64,000 nucleotides of DNA, taken from assembly GCF_016920785.2 (NCBI RefSeq), contig NW_024609837.1, positions 39,983,543 through 40,047,542 on the forward strand, in the 5' to 3' direction. Positions 48,518 through 59,739 of this stretch are shown piece after piece (the stretch's first letter is position 1; each line of letters starts with the position of its first letter). The DNA comes from Ixodes scapularis (lineage: Eukaryota > Arthropoda > Arachnida > Ixodida > Ixodidae). The position numbers and the translations under genes were made by a program. The notes under the pieces are model-generated. The model saw nothing but the letters and a program-made list of their open reading frames with translations, was not told the DNA's origin and searched no databases.

Positions 48518-48686
48518 CTATAATCGGTGACAGGTCAAGAACGAAGTGGAAGCTCCTCCCACCCATTTCCACTTCAGCGGAGCGAACGGTGGAGAGGATG
48601 CCGTTTCCTCTCCAGCGTTCTTTCCGCTGAAGTGGAAAGAGGTGCGAGGCGTTTCTATTTCGTTCTTTACCTGTAACCGACTATAG
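48518..48686. mobile_element. 169-bp foldback MITE
   Basis: Inverted ends CTATA(A/G)TCGGT(G/T)ACAGGT lie at 48518-48535 and 48669-48686, followed by AAGAACGAA. A strong internal stem (TTTCCACTTCAGCGGA...CCTCTCC against its complement) makes nearly the whole element self-complementary. A single related terminus recurs at 52543-52559, so this is a family rather than a chance palindrome. No coding capacity. Confidence 0.8.
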
Positions 48687-50652
48687 GTTGTTTTAAAATT
48701 TGTAGCCGTGTCCCACATGCATGCAAAAGCACGAGTTATTTGATTTTGTTATTTGCATGTGCTTTGCTCTTAGATAACAAAAATAAAGCTATATCAAAAC
48801 TATAGCCAGATTTTCAAAAAAGAAAAAGAGATCAAGCACCATAAACCTGAAAATTTCAATCAGTTATCACAAACATATGTATATAAATAATGTTTCCTCC
48901 TGGCCCACGTCCTCTATAGGCAAAAAAAGAAAAAAAGGTTTTAAGCTGTTTGCACACAGACACATAAAAGTGAACAGAATCAAACGAGACAGTTTTCGTC
49001 ATCGAGATTATTTGAGTGCAAGATTAAAACCCACTCTGTAATGCCGGGTGCTATTAAAATGAATTAATATTGTTTATTTAATTGTGTACGCGAGACAACA
49101 TTTCTTTTTATGAATATTTAGGTATTCTAAAGGGCATTTCTCCGTGTTGTCATAATCCGTGCTTACCCTGACAGAGGCGATTTTGCAAGTGCGAGTACCT
49201 GGGCGTGAGATTTGAAACAGGCAACTGAGGTTCGTAGTATAAAATTCAAAGGCGACAAAATGCAAGGAGGTATAAGATACCAAATGACAAAATTCGCGCG
49301 TTCAATACAAAATGGATTATACGTTTTTTTACTGATTTAGTTGTCATGCTGCGATAAAACCAATTTTGTTCTATTAAAATTAAAGTACTTATGGAAAAAC
49401 AAAAGTACTAAGGTGTTGTCTCATGCCTTTTGTGCCTGCATTTCTTGTGTCATCAAAGTGAAATATTAACCAATAAAAACTTATATAGCTAAATGTCGTT
49501 TCCGACACGATGCATCTTGGGCAGAAGCGAATTGTCGAGCCGTCAAAAATTTTTGATTAGTTAGTTTTCTTGAATTTTCCAGTGTTCTTCTTGTTTACTG
49601 CATCACATTATCGAATACGTGTCGTTTTATTTATTTTCAAGCCTTTTCACGCAATTAGGAAAATAAAACTTTGTGTATTAAATAGACAACTTATATACGA
49701 CCATTTAATAAAAAAAAATCGCAATTTCTACTGTGTAAATTTTAGGCTAAACTAGTACTGCCAGGATGAAACCAATTGAATCAATCAAATTCAAAGAAGA
49801 TACTCCAACAGTACGAGTTCCAAAACCCCGAGTCGACCCCGACAAAATCGCCTAGAGTAAAACAAGTCAAAATAACAAAATTTCGATTGGAAAGCCCGAG
49901 TAAAACGTGCGTGGCATCATATGAATCACATTCACTTTTTCACGTCGTTGAAAGCCCGCGAGCGAGCATATTTTGCGCTGCACAAAACATCGCGTCCTGG
50001 CGAAGCTCCACACAAAATTTCCGGGATAGCTTGAGGATAGAAAACCGGCGGCGTTGAAGATGCTTGGTCTACTGGGCTCGGCTCTCCGTTGTTTTCCGCT
50101 TTGCACGGGCGCGTTTTCGTTGTGATACATTTTTTTTTTCTATTTTTCGCGTCGTACCACAAGGCTAACTCCCGTTCGCGTCGTGGTACGAAGCCATCAC
50201 CGCTTTGTCTCGGCGGAAGCGCATATCGCTGTTTGGCAACGCGAGTTGGGAAGACTTTTCGCTCGCGAAAAATAGCCTCGGCGGTCGTAAAGCACGCATC
50301 GTCTTTTAGTGTTTCTCTGTGGGTGTGGTGAGTGAATGAACGTTGGTACGCGCCCAACGAACGTAGAGTTGACGTTGGCGGGAAGGTCGACACAGAAATC
50401 ATGGGCCGACACTGGCCGACGCTGGAGCGGCCTTGTGGTAGGCACGAATTGGCGGATCACCGGTTTTGGTGTTGAGAGAGCCCATGTGGTTTTTCCTGTC
50501 TCTCCATTCCATTAAAACGAGAGCTAGGTAAATCGTTCGCCATTATCATGCGATAAATAACTGAGGAGAGCAAAGGCATGTCGAGGAAACTAGATATTCC
50601 TGAAACCAATAAAACAATCAACTGAGGCCAGGGACCATAGTTTTTCTTTTAA
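48687..50652. other. Unassigned DNA
   Basis: AT-rich to about 49750. 49780-50460 is more GC-balanced, with open frames on both strands (for example 49932-50402 minus) that show no recognisable domain. Nothing is annotated. Confidence 0.4.
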
Positions 50653-50934
50653 AGGGTGTGGGCAACCTGGCGATTCCAAGCGGTTGGCCCAGGCTGCCCC
50701 TCCGACAGTCATAAGTGGTCATCTTGACCACGAGGGGGCCAAGGGCAACCGGCCACGCGAGCGGCGCTCCGCCGCTGGTAAAAGGCCGTCGCAGCGGATG
50801 CGCGGGGGCGGTTGGGATCGCGGCGCAGGCGATAGCGCTCATTAAATGTTTACGTGTTGTTGAACCGGTGTGGTTGTGTCATTCTCCGAGACGGGTAGCA
50901 GCAAGGGAAATCCCACACTGGCGCCTAGGGCATC

Positions 50935-51085
50935 TAAACTCGTCAAACACAAAGTTGTGGCCGAAGTTGACGGAGCGCACCGATTGGCCTATCCCGACGA
51001 TGACTTCGCGCTTTTTTCGCCGACGTCCAATCCGCGCGCTCCACGAACTTTCGGTTCTAACTTTGTGTTTGACGAGTTTAGGGCC
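50935..51085. repeat. Inverted repeat in LTR element leader
   Basis: CTAAACTCGTCAAACACAAAGTT (about 50937-50959) recurs inverted at about 51057-51080. Inner segments GAAGTTGACGGAGCGC.. and GCGCTCCACGAACTTTC are also roughly complementary. If transcribed, the leader RNA would fold into a long hairpin directly after the primer-binding site, where packaging or dimerisation signals usually lie in retroelements. Confidence 0.65.
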
Positions 51086-51246
51086 CCAGACGTGATATGC
51101 TGCTCGTCTGGGAGGATGGCAGCAAACTGGGTTCGTTCTTACGTTTTACACAGTCAATTTTGCGTTCCTGAGTTTGAACACAGTTGAGGGGGCGTTTCTT
51201 CGCAAGCCTAAGTTCATCGACCTGCGGAAGTCTCCACTACAACACG

Positions 51247-51720
51247 ATGCCGTCTACAGAGGACGCCGACAGAAACGTGAGTGAGGACGACCTTTTGACG
51301 CTCGGTGCACTCGCGTCTAACGCCGCCAGCGACATAAAACCAGACGCTAAGCCTGCGGTCTCAGTCCCGGTAGGCGCATCATTAGAGGGTGGTCTAGCAG
51401 AACTAAGAGTGGCCATGACCATGCTTCTTAACATACAACGAGAGCAGATGATGCGCTCAAGACCCACTTCGGTGTTTTGGGGGGAGGAGAAGAGAAAGGG
51501 TCCGCGCTCCCGCATGCACAGTGGGGCAGGCATCTTTCGTGTGCGCGGCTACTTATTCCTACCGCGCCATGGCCTCATGTTGTTTTTAATTTCTTGTTCC
51601 TCGTGCCAGACAGCGGCGACGCAGCTCTCATCATCAGACCACCCCCCACGGCTGCATCGGTACTGTCCGGAAGTACTGACGTCGGACCCGTGCTCGCTAA
51701 TCTGTGAAGACTCTTGCTGA
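51247..51720 (+). CDS. Hypothetical ORF of short LTR element (gag-like?)
   Basis: A 157-codon frame starts ATG-CCG-TCT at 51247; an earlier in-frame ATG at 51184 would add 21 codons. The first ~70 residues are acidic and serine/alanine-rich, followed by an amphipathic stretch (LAELRVAMTMLLNIQREQ) that could be a coiled coil, then a basic segment (KRKGPRSR). Tick and other arthropod Gypsy gag proteins often begin this way, but no zinc knuckle is present. The second half is Cys-rich and less convincing. The frame may be truncated or partly fortuitous. Confidence 0.4.
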   Translation: MPSTEDADRNVSEDDLLTLGALASNAASDIKPDAKPAVSVPVGASLEGGLAELRVAMTMLLNIQREQMMRSRPTSVFWGEEKRKGPRSRMHSGAGIFRVRGYLFLPRHGLMLFLISCSSCQTAATQLSSSDHPPRLHRYCPEVLTSDPCSLICEDSC

Positions 51721-52054
51721 CCCTGAAGGAAGGCCCCCCGAAGACCATCTAAGACGTCCTCTGTTTTCGTTTTTGGAAGGGGGGAGATGTGTGGGCAACC
51801 TGGCGATTCCAAGCGGTTGGCCCAGGCTGCCCCTCCGACCATCATGAGTGTTCATCTTGACCACGAGGGGGCCAAGGGCAACTGGCCACGCGAGCGGCGC
51901 TCCGCCGCTGATAAAAGGCCGTCGCAGCGGATGCGCGGGGGCTGTTGGGATCGCGGCGGAGGCGATAGCGCTCATTAAATGTTTACGTGTTGTTGAACCG
52001 GTGTGGCTGTGTCATTCTCCGAGACGGGTAGCAGCAAGGGAAATCTCACAAGGG

Positions 52055-53131
52055 TTAAAAAAATATAAGACGCACAGGGGCAAGAATTCTAACTTTCAAA
52101 AAATTAAAAAAAATCTTATAAAGGCATTTTGTGATTAATCTTTATGGTCCATAAACAATTAAAATGAAAGAAAGCGGTAAATTTAGATATTAAGCAATTA
52201 GGAAAAAATTATACGTCGGCAGGGGTGTTAATTACGTTGGTTACGTCAAACGCCTAAGCCCAGCTCTAATTGTACTACATTTATTCTCAAAAGAAACAAA
52301 AAACAAACACTGGTTGCATTTGGGGGTTTTAGAAAATAGTTTTTCTCGCAAAAACACTGCAGTAAAAATCAAAACGCGTGAATATTCGTTCAGTTTCAAT
52401 AGAGTTATCGTTTGGGCAATTGTAAGCGAGTTAAAAGTACGTGTGTGAGGACAATACAGCTAGCAGAAAGCCTATCACTTCAGCAGAGCCTTCACTCTGC
52501 TAAAGCTGCAAGCAGTCGGATGATGTTTCACTCGACTCTTAACCTGTCACCGACTATAGTCCCAATTTCAGAACGGCCTAATCTTATACCACGAAAATCC
52601 TGACTGACATCAATAGAGTCATGAAGATCCTGGTTCTATGACGATGGAACTAGAATCACTCGGCAACGCAAGAAATCGGTAACATACTTTCCTTTCGCCA
52701 CTCACTACAGATCACGCACCTTGCGCCATAAGCTTTCGAACTGCGCTAAAATACCTGCGAGGTCTTGTGGCTGAAACAAATACGTTCCGAGGAGGTACTA
52801 GTCTTGCAACCATGGTCGCATACTGTTTAGGCAAGATGTACGTATACTGTCACAAAATGGCGGCGCCCACGCCAGTGTCAACGTTACTAGATTACCACAG
52901 TAGTGGAACTCTCGCGAAAAGGGGCCCCTTCACTCACTTCAGTTCGCCTCCCTTCGCTTGACGCGCCATCTAGATTTCCGTTTCATAACTGTGTTTTCCA
53001 TAGAGTATGGTGAAACGCCATCCAGAAACTATGCTTCGAAACGTACGCACTCCATAAAATACACTGCTGTTACCATAGCAGCCGTGTGACGAGTCGAACG
53101 ATAGAAGGCGAGTCGTGGTGAGTGAGGGGGC
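52055..53131. other. Unassigned DNA with one MITE terminus
   Basis: 52543-52559 matches the inverted end of the MITE at 48518-48686 (CCTGTCACCGACTATAG), but no partner end is nearby. The rest has no recognised gene. Confidence 0.45.
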
Positions 53132-53136
53132 TACTG

Positions 53137-53383
53137 CCAACACCTCCTAGACAGCTTTCAAGCCTGGGCGGCACGTGACAGGACTTCATGTCCCGGAGGC
53201 CTGCACGGGCGCTGATTAAATTCGAGTGCCGGGTCAGGTTTCGCGTTGGACTGTGATAGGAAACGAGTCCCACGGCGAACGCTGATGCAGCACTCGCATC
53301 CAATTAGCATCTGTGCAGAGCTCCGAGACGTGACTTCAGGTCACGTGACGCGCAGGTTTTGAAAGCTGTCTAGGAGGTGTTGG
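53137..53383. mobile_element. 247-bp MITE with TACTG duplication
   Basis: Inverted ends CCAACACCTCCTAGACAGCTTTCAA (25 bp, 53137-53161) and the exact inverse at 53359-53383 are flanked by TACTG at 53132-53136 and 53384-53388. The similarity continues weakly inward (GCCTG..GCG..CACGTGAC). A 5-bp duplication does not point cleanly to one superfamily. The interior is GC-rich and non-coding. Confidence 0.8.
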
Positions 53384-53388
53384 TACTG

Positions 53389-54224
53389 CACGTGAAAGCA
53401 GCGTCTATGAGCAGTTCCGTAACTGAGGTAATCTAATAACGTTGGCCAATGTGCACTAATTCGGCTGCTGTCGGCACACCGCATTAGAGAGCCTAGATTG
53501 CAGAATGTCTTTAACTGCTCGATGGGATCACGTGCTTTATGGTCTGCTTTTGTAATACCAACTGCGAGGAGGCGGCGAAGGCGTTGATTGTCTGAAAGCG
53601 TCTCAGCCTTTTCGTTTGCTTTCCTCCACGCCATCTCATTCAGCACTACGGCTTTGTTATCAAGGAGGTGTTGCGCCGCGGCGCGGTGGACTGCGGGCGG
53701 GCCCAGTTACCGCTCTGCTGTCGCCGGTTCTTCTTCGCTGGGTTTTCGTAGTTAGCGGTGCGTGGGCTGTGATTTGTGCGTGTATGATGAGGATGAGGAT
53801 GAGGGAGTTGAATTTTCATCAAACCGAGAGGATGGCGATCTGTCTGGAGGGCAACGCTAATAAAAACCGGCGTGAAGCGATTGGAACATTTTAGCGTCAT
53901 CTCACTGCAGAGGTAACAAATTTAACGTGATCATACTACAGCGCACCACAACGGCGATAAGTGACACGTAGTATAATTGACGAATTTTGAAAAGTGGGGC
54001 ATATTTTTGCATTGCACCGTGGTGGCGGTATTTCGATGTCCACGGTAACAAGCTGATAAGGTTGCAGCATAGAAGGCACAATGTCCTATGCGGAGAGCGG
54101 GAAAGGTGTACCCTGTGAGTTATTACAAGCTGATTTTCTCTGTAGGGCGTGCGTCGCGCCAACGAGGTACGCCTACTAAAGCCGGTTTGCTATGCCACTT
54201 CAGGAGGAGTGGACTTTCAAAAGC
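53389..54224. other. Unassigned DNA
   Basis: A minus-strand 101-codon frame (53341-53646) begins at an ATG and reads with balanced composition, but it runs into the MITE terminus at its end and has no known domain. It might be an exon remnant into which the MITE jumped. Not annotated as a gene. Confidence 0.35.
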
Positions 54225-54556
54225 TACACCTCCATTTCTCAGCCTTGTCTTACTGAACCTTGCGAATACCCGCGACCCAAGTTTCTAATGTCACGACGAA
54301 GCGGTGGTGCTCACTACCAAACAGAGCGTGCGCTGGTACTTCCCACTTCCACGAACAGCGCACTGAGCGAGGACAGTACACCTCCATTTCTCAGCCTCGT
54401 CTTTGCGCCGCCCGGCGGGGTTGCCTCCCTAAACTTTGCGAATACCCTCGACCCAAGTTTCTAATGTCATGACGAAGCGGTGGTGCTCGCTATCAAACAA
54501 AGCGTGCGCTGGTACTTCCTACTTCCCCAAACAGCGCCTTGAGCAAGGACAGTACA
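54225..54556 (+). repeat. Two-copy tandem duplication
   Basis: TACACCTCCATTTCTCAGCC starts copies at 54225 and 54377. Both continue through GCGAATACCC..GACCCAAGTTTCTAATGTCA.GACGAAGCGGTGGTGCTC to GGACAGTACAC. Copy 2 has about 24 extra bp (GCCGCCCGGCGGGGTTGCCTC). Confidence 0.85.
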
Positions 54557-55095
54557 CTCTTAAAAAAAGGATATTGATAGTCTTCCTTAAAGGGAGGAAC
54601 GGTCTTGTAACCTATGTTCCTTTAGAAAGGAAAAAAAGTTCATCCATGAAGCAGGGGACCAAAGTTCCTCCGTCGCCTGTGCCTCATTATGGTGGCCCCG
54701 AATCGAGCAAATCGAGCTTAATATGGCCTAACGAGGGCGGTACGCCTCTTGTAGGGGACGAGAGGAGCCGCAAATAAAAGCGTAACGAGAGCTTTCCGCG
54801 AAGTGCGCTTATTTCTGAAGCCAGATTCCTCCCGCCGGTAAAAAAGCTTGCATTTCGAAAGCAGTTCCGCAGTTTTCTCGTCGTCAGCACTGCGATGTTA
54901 AAGGGAGACAACCGATACCCAGTTACTTCGTGTACTTTACTTCTTACATTTTCTATTCCTCGTGCCAAAATACCTTTCTCAACGGCACATCATGGAGGAA
55001 TGGCAAACCAATCCGCGAAACCAAAAGCCGCTCTCAAAAGAACAAACTCGAAGCCGCTGTTTATCGCGTAGCGTGAAAGAAGGTTAAATCGCTTG

Positions 55096-55110
55096 CCACC
55101 AGATGGCAGG
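55096..55110 (+). promoter_or_regulatory. CTCF-like core motif
   Basis: CCACCAGATGGCAGG matches the metazoan CTCF core (CCASYAGRKGGCRS) at 14 of the 14 specified positions. A single 15-mer match in 64 kb is only mildly surprising and occupancy is unknown. Confidence 0.3.
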
Positions 55111-55315
55111 GTCAAGCAGAGTAATTGCGAGCAGCTAGGCTGGGTAGCGCTAGGTATCGCCAAATTCATGTTCAACAAAACAATATTTTAATTTCCTCAC
55201 GCCACCATTGCGCTTCGGGAACCTTTATTATACACAGACGTAGACAGATTACGCATACTACAAGCTTCAGCTGGACATACATTGAGGAAATGCAGATATG
55301 TGGCACATGTGAACA

Positions 55316-55714
55316 TCAATACAACAGCACATTAACCCGATCACTACTCCCAAGCTCTGCGTTTCCGTCTTTTATACTGGTCGTTTGAACGAAAGGAATT
55401 TCTCGGTGACTGCCTAAGCAATCAAAGATATTCCCACGAAGTTGATTTATTTCCAGCAATGTCACACCTCTGAGAGTATCTTGAATGGCTGAGGGGATGA
55501 ATCGTTTAGTAAAAGGTAAACACTCGATCATGCCGTAATTATTTGAAAGCCAATAAACCAAGCCGCTCCAATGCGGTTCCAAACCGTGTGTTTGCTTCCC
55601 CGCACGGCGCGTCGTTGGCAGTATTTCTATTGTAGTTTTCGTTTTTCTATTTATGCTGTTCGCACACGGCTGCAATTGTTGTCTTGAATAAATCTCTGTA
55701 GAGCTAGTATTCAT
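55316..55714 (-). CDS. Hypothetical ORF, 132 codons
   Basis: This ATG-initiated frame has balanced composition (LEPHWSGLVYWLSNNYGMIE is typical of it) and no low-complexity stretches. A TGA lies just before the ATG. A poly(A)-type AATAAA lies about 90 bp downstream on the same strand (about 55222-55227). No family is recognised and no splice acceptor upstream gives an open frame. It could be a retrocopy, an orphan single-exon gene or chance. Confidence 0.2.
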   Translation of the reverse strand: MNTSSTEIYSRQQLQPCANSINRKTKTTIEILPTTRRAGKQTHGLEPHWSGLVYWLSNNYGMIECLPFTKRFIPSAIQDTLRGVTLLEINQLRGNIFDCLGSHREIPFVQTTSIKDGNAELGSSDRVNVLLY

Positions 55715-56865
55715 TCAGCTGGAAATGATGCTTTACAGGCAGCGAAATCGCTTTTCGATCCACTTGAATGCACTCAAAGCCGCAACCTGCGGCAAGTGTT
55801 AACTGGAGAGCTCGAAAACGTCTAGCGCTCATCCCAGCGCGCCACTTGGAGTGCAGTTTCGCCGGGAACCGTAGTATAGTTAAACAGCAAAATAAAGGAT
55901 AGCTTTTTTTTTCGATTTTAAATACCATTCTTCCTTAAAGGGTAACTCAGCTTCCTTTTTGATATTTCGAAAACTATGCAGTCCTCTTCAGTATAATATA
56001 GGAAGGACACATGTAAAATATTACAATCTAATTCCGTCTATATATTTAATTAACTGGCCAGCAAACTTTCAGATGAGCCAAGTCGTCGATATCAGCTAAC
56101 TCTAGCGTGCGACGTGAGGCGCAATCATCAGCGCAGTCAATGCCACGGAGTTGGAGCAGCCAACATTGAGCCACTATGTCAGAGGCATGTCCACATCATT
56201 TTCATGTTTTGTTTGTTTTCACTTCTCAGAGCAAAATTGAACGAGAAAATCATGAGCTTCTCCTCCCAGTGTTGGCCAAACGGCGTCCACGTGATAACAG
56301 TAACAGGGGTGCGCTAGTTTGCGCTGCCCTGTGCGCTTCTCGGAGCTAAGAGCTGGGAGCAGTCTGCTTCGTCTCGCCGCTGCTGTAGCTCGAGAAGGAC
56401 GTTTTGTTTACGATACGAGCGCGGGCCGCATCTCCGATGCCTAGCCGCGATGAATGTCGAAAGATCCATGGGCTCACGATGCTGTGTTGCTGCCTCCTTA
56501 CCATGTTGACCAGCCCGGGAGGTGTGTTTCACAAGTTTCCAGACGAAGTTGTAGCAAACTACGTTGCCGAAAACTACGAAGCTGGCGACACTTGCCCTTT
56601 GCTCTACATTCGCCCGTCGTCGCATAGGGGATCACGTGACCTTTGAGACTGTGACGACCCTCGTAGGGGAGGCACAGACGCGCAGTGGTGGTCCCACGCT
56701 GAGGTGAGGAGAGACGAGGTGAAAACGATATTTACTGCTTAATAATAATAGGAGTCGGTACTGCTGCAGCTCACAGCTCACCGGCCGTCGTGGCGTTGTG
56801 AAGGGGTGGTGTTCCGGGCTGTCCGTCACTGTGCTCGTGCGTAGACGAGTTGTCTCCGGGGCTGT
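55715..56865. other. Unassigned, partly GC-rich
   Basis: 56404-56646 has open frames on both strands. The plus frame contains GGVFHKFPDE, which faintly recalls the FHxFP signature of THAP domains, but the cysteines that should precede it are not in place. No annotation made. Confidence 0.35.
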
Positions 56866-57115
56866 CCGGGCTCAAGGGCTTGGAGCGCTGACGCTAGAGG
56901 GTGGCCTTGCGATTGAGGCGATCCGGGCTTCTCGGTGCTTGGAGGGTTCGGGGGCTTGGGGCGTTCACGCCAGCGGATAGCCGTTGTGTTTCTCTGTTCG
57001 GGCTCACAGGGTTCTGGGGCTTGAAGCGCTAATGCTTGCGAATAGCCACGCGGTTGAGGCGATTCGGGCTTTTCAGGTTTCGGGGGCCTGGGGTGCATAC
57101 GCCAGCGGGAGGCCT
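56866..57115. repeat. ~65-bp minisatellite in ~135-bp dimers
   Basis: About four imperfect units of CGGGCT(T/C)..GGG.TTGGGGC(G)..CGC..GCGGATAGCC. GAGGCGAT(C/T)CGGGCTT recurs 141 bp apart (about 56916 and 57057). Read on the minus strand it gives proline-rich frames, but this is a repeat by-product. Confidence 0.7.
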
Positions 57116-57151
57116 TTCAGTTGTGTTTTTTTTGGTGCGTTGTTTCGCACC

Positions 57152-57194
57152 AAAGTGCCAGGCAGCGTCCATCCAAAGCGCTGCCTGGCACTTT
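57152..57194. repeat. Perfect 16-bp hairpin
   Basis: AAAGTGCCAGGCAGCG (57152-57167) and its exact inverse (57179-57194) enclose an 11-bp loop. The hairpin is GC-rich and stable. It sits just after the minisatellite. Confidence 0.9.
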
Positions 57195-58955
57195 TCTGGC
57201 GCGTCTTTCCTCTCGGACTCGCTTTCCCTGACCTGTCCCAACTTGTTCACCATGTCCGGTTTTTCCGCTCTCCCCTTCTCATTCGTCTTCTCCCCTTCCC
57301 CCTCTCCCCCGGGCCGTCACTGTTTACGCCACCTGAAGCGGTCTGCCCGCGTCACGTGTCCTGCAACTTACCCCCACGAACGTCACAAGACCACGTGGTT
57401 CGACGTGACGTGCCCATGACTCGGTCGACACGAGAGCAATGTTGCCTGACGCAACCGAAGTTTCGGCTTCGGTATCTGCTGATTTTAAAATTAAGATTAC
57501 ACAAATAATATTGCACATTTCGCGAATCCGAAGACGTAGAGCTGTTTAGTACTGCTTTGGGAAATGGAATGGCATATAAGCCTAACATTTTTGGAATTGA
57601 GCGGAGTTGCCCTTTAATGCTAAAATTGCAAACTGTAAATATACGTACTTTCCGTAATATTTTCGTACTGCTCAGTCCTTTCCCCAGAGCGCAATCACTC
57701 TCGGGGAGGAGACAACCAACAGTAACATTGGCCGCTGTACGATAGGAGCTTACGGTTCAGACCAGCGTTTCAACATGACTATCCGCACGTTGATTGATTG
57801 CAAATAATCGTTCCAGGGGTCTTAAACTCTCTAATGTGAAGCGGAATGTCAACCTGCAAACCCCCGCCCCCTCCCCCCCCCCCCCCCCCCCCCCCCCGAT
57901 CACGGCCCGACCAGCGGCATCAATGCCCGACAGTTTACGTCATGTCATCTTGTTGTTACGCCACTGATACGGGAACACACGGTCACATCGGCGATTCCAG
58001 TCTTCCGTTCACAACACACAACACTGCCATCGTGATGTTGTTGACACACACAAACACAGAACCACGTTGATTGTCGGTTGGCACTCGGCATCGGAAAACA
58101 GAACCGAACTCAGCACAGAAGGCACCCAGGCACCCGGCAACAAAACCTGGCTGTCTGGGACGCAGGTTCTGCGACTTCCGCCATAACTTCGAAAACGTCG
58201 ACACAGTTCCACGTGTTTCCGCGTGGATCCCGCAATCCGGAGACGGACATCTTACCCAGCGTACGTAGCGCTGCTGGCACTGCTCCGGAACTTCGCTGTT
58301 TCTAGCGGATTCGTTTGCTCGTTAGGTAAAATTAGTGAAAAAAGCGTCAATGCAACCGAAATGTTCTGCACATTTGGACTGGGAGACGAAACTACAGGCG
58401 GCCTTCGCTGCCGCTGAAGCTCAATCAACTAAACAACATTTATAAAATAACGCGCGCGACGTACTCGAAGAACGAAACCGAAAGAAGATGAGTCGGGAGG
58501 GCGAAAGCTTTCTCCCGTCTGCCTGAAGAAGGAGAAAAACGTCTCGTTCCTCCCTTCTTCTTGTGTCCGCTTGGGGGCGCGTCAGTAGAAGGGAAGCAAA
58601 TGCGCCATTGCTACCGTTTTCGTCCATTTTTTCTTACAGTGTACCACATGCTGGTGTGGACAAAGGGACAAGTTTATGCAGATTGACTTGCTGCGTCGAC
58701 ACTGTGGAAATACAAACATCCACAGGTGTAGGTCGCTCCCAAATTGAGGAGCTTTGCCCCTATGGAGCAAATCTCATTGTCAAATCACGTGATATGTCGC
58801 ACCTGAATTATTTTCGTTTGGGAACCAAATTTCAAAGCTTTACAGAAATTATATTTGTTCCCTAAGTGGACGTGAACTGTTTTTTCCCCTGAAATTAGCA
58901 CCGTATTGTTTCTGGTTGTGGGTGACGCTCACTTCCCTTTTTTTATTATCAGATA
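57195..58955. other. Unassigned DNA with C25 run
   Basis: There is a 25-base C homopolymer at 57873-57897 (i-motif/G4-capable). 57240-57330 is pyrimidine-rich. Open frames around 57000-57510 and 58060-58420 have no recognised domain. Confidence 0.4.
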
Positions 58956-59180
58956 ATGCCACTCTACGGCCAGAGACACGAGTTTATGTTGCAGGGTGAC
59001 GTATACAAACAGGTGTCGGCTCAGCTTAGTGCTCAGGGAAAGTTTCGACTTGCGGAGCACTGTGCCCTAGTCGTCAGTGGTTCCTTCTCCGCCAGGCTGC
59101 AACAAAGAGCCCCGAAGGTCGCTCGGTGTTCGCCGGTTCCGCCTGATGCGGCTCAATTGTCTCCGGGAAAGGAATCATAG
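58956..59180 (+). CDS. Possible exon or small ORF
   Basis: A 74-codon frame starts at an ATG lying three bases after a good acceptor-like tract (CTTCCCTTTTTTTATTATCAG). Composition is ordinary and third positions are GC-rich, unlike the surrounding DNA. No domain is recognised and it ends at a TAG without a poly(A) signal nearby. Equally likely to be chance. Confidence 0.2.
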   Translation: MPLYGQRHEFMLQGDVYKQVSAQLSAQGKFRLAEHCALVVSGSFSARLQQRAPKVARCSPVPPDAAQLSPGKES

Positions 59181-59414
59181 GAGCGGATTGGCGGAACCCT
59201 TTGAAAATCGGCAGACCTAAGCGGAACCGCAGAGGCGGTAAAAATCTAATTTGTTATTTCGTGTACCATGGAGTACGCCGCGGATCGGCTTCCCTTGATT
59301 ACCTCCCGAAATGGCTCCCTCGACAATCCCTTTCTTTTCTTACGCTCGGAACGAAAGGTAAAACAAAAATGAATAGAAAGAAAGAGGCCAAGCAAACTCA
59401 AGGTAGTGGAAGGA

Positions 59415-59416
<2 letters not shown>

Positions 59417-59459
<43 letters not shown>
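59417..59459. repeat. (AT)n microsatellite
   Basis: 43 bp of uninterrupted alternating AT. Confidence 0.97.
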
Positions 59460-59460
<1 letters not shown>

Positions 59461-59739
59461 ATAGACTACAGTAAAATGACAAAGAGAGAAAGAACAACGC
59501 GACGCAAAGATGCAAGAAAATTCTCAGCTAATGGCGCATGCCACAAAACACACGCACTCCTATTGGTCAAAACAAAAATTGTGGCGTGTATGTTTGTACA
59601 ACCTGAAGTTAGTCTGCCTCAATGGGCGACTTGTCTCTCCGCGGTAGATGAGCAATTTAGCCAGTGCGTTACAGCCACTAGTCTCGGGCCTTTAACGTGG
59701 AGTTCGCAGTAGTGCTACACGACCGCACGCCGGTACGTT

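Larger units (their letters stand above)
50657..52050 (+). mobile_element. Complete short LTR retrotransposon, 1394 bp
   Basis: Two direct LTRs of exactly 261 bp (50657-50917 and 51790-52050) begin TGTGGGC and end CACA. They differ at roughly ten positions. AGGG flanks the element on both sides (50653-50656 and 52051-52054), a 4-bp target duplication (5 bp if the last A is counted). A TGGCGCC-starting primer-binding-site candidate follows the 5' LTR, and a purine tract (GGAAGGGGGGAGA) precedes the 3' LTR. The ~870-bp interior lacks protease, RT and integrase, so it must be mobilised in trans. Size and structure fit a TRIM-like or gag-only element. Confidence 0.9.

Noticed and set aside
56404..56646. 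THAP-domain exon, from an FHKFP-like motif
   Set aside because: The C2CH cysteines expected before the motif are not in place, and the rest of the frame does not match the domain order.
56826..57098. Proline-rich repeat protein on the minus strand
   Set aside because: It is the translation of an imperfect minisatellite whose unit lengths are not a consistent multiple of three across copies.
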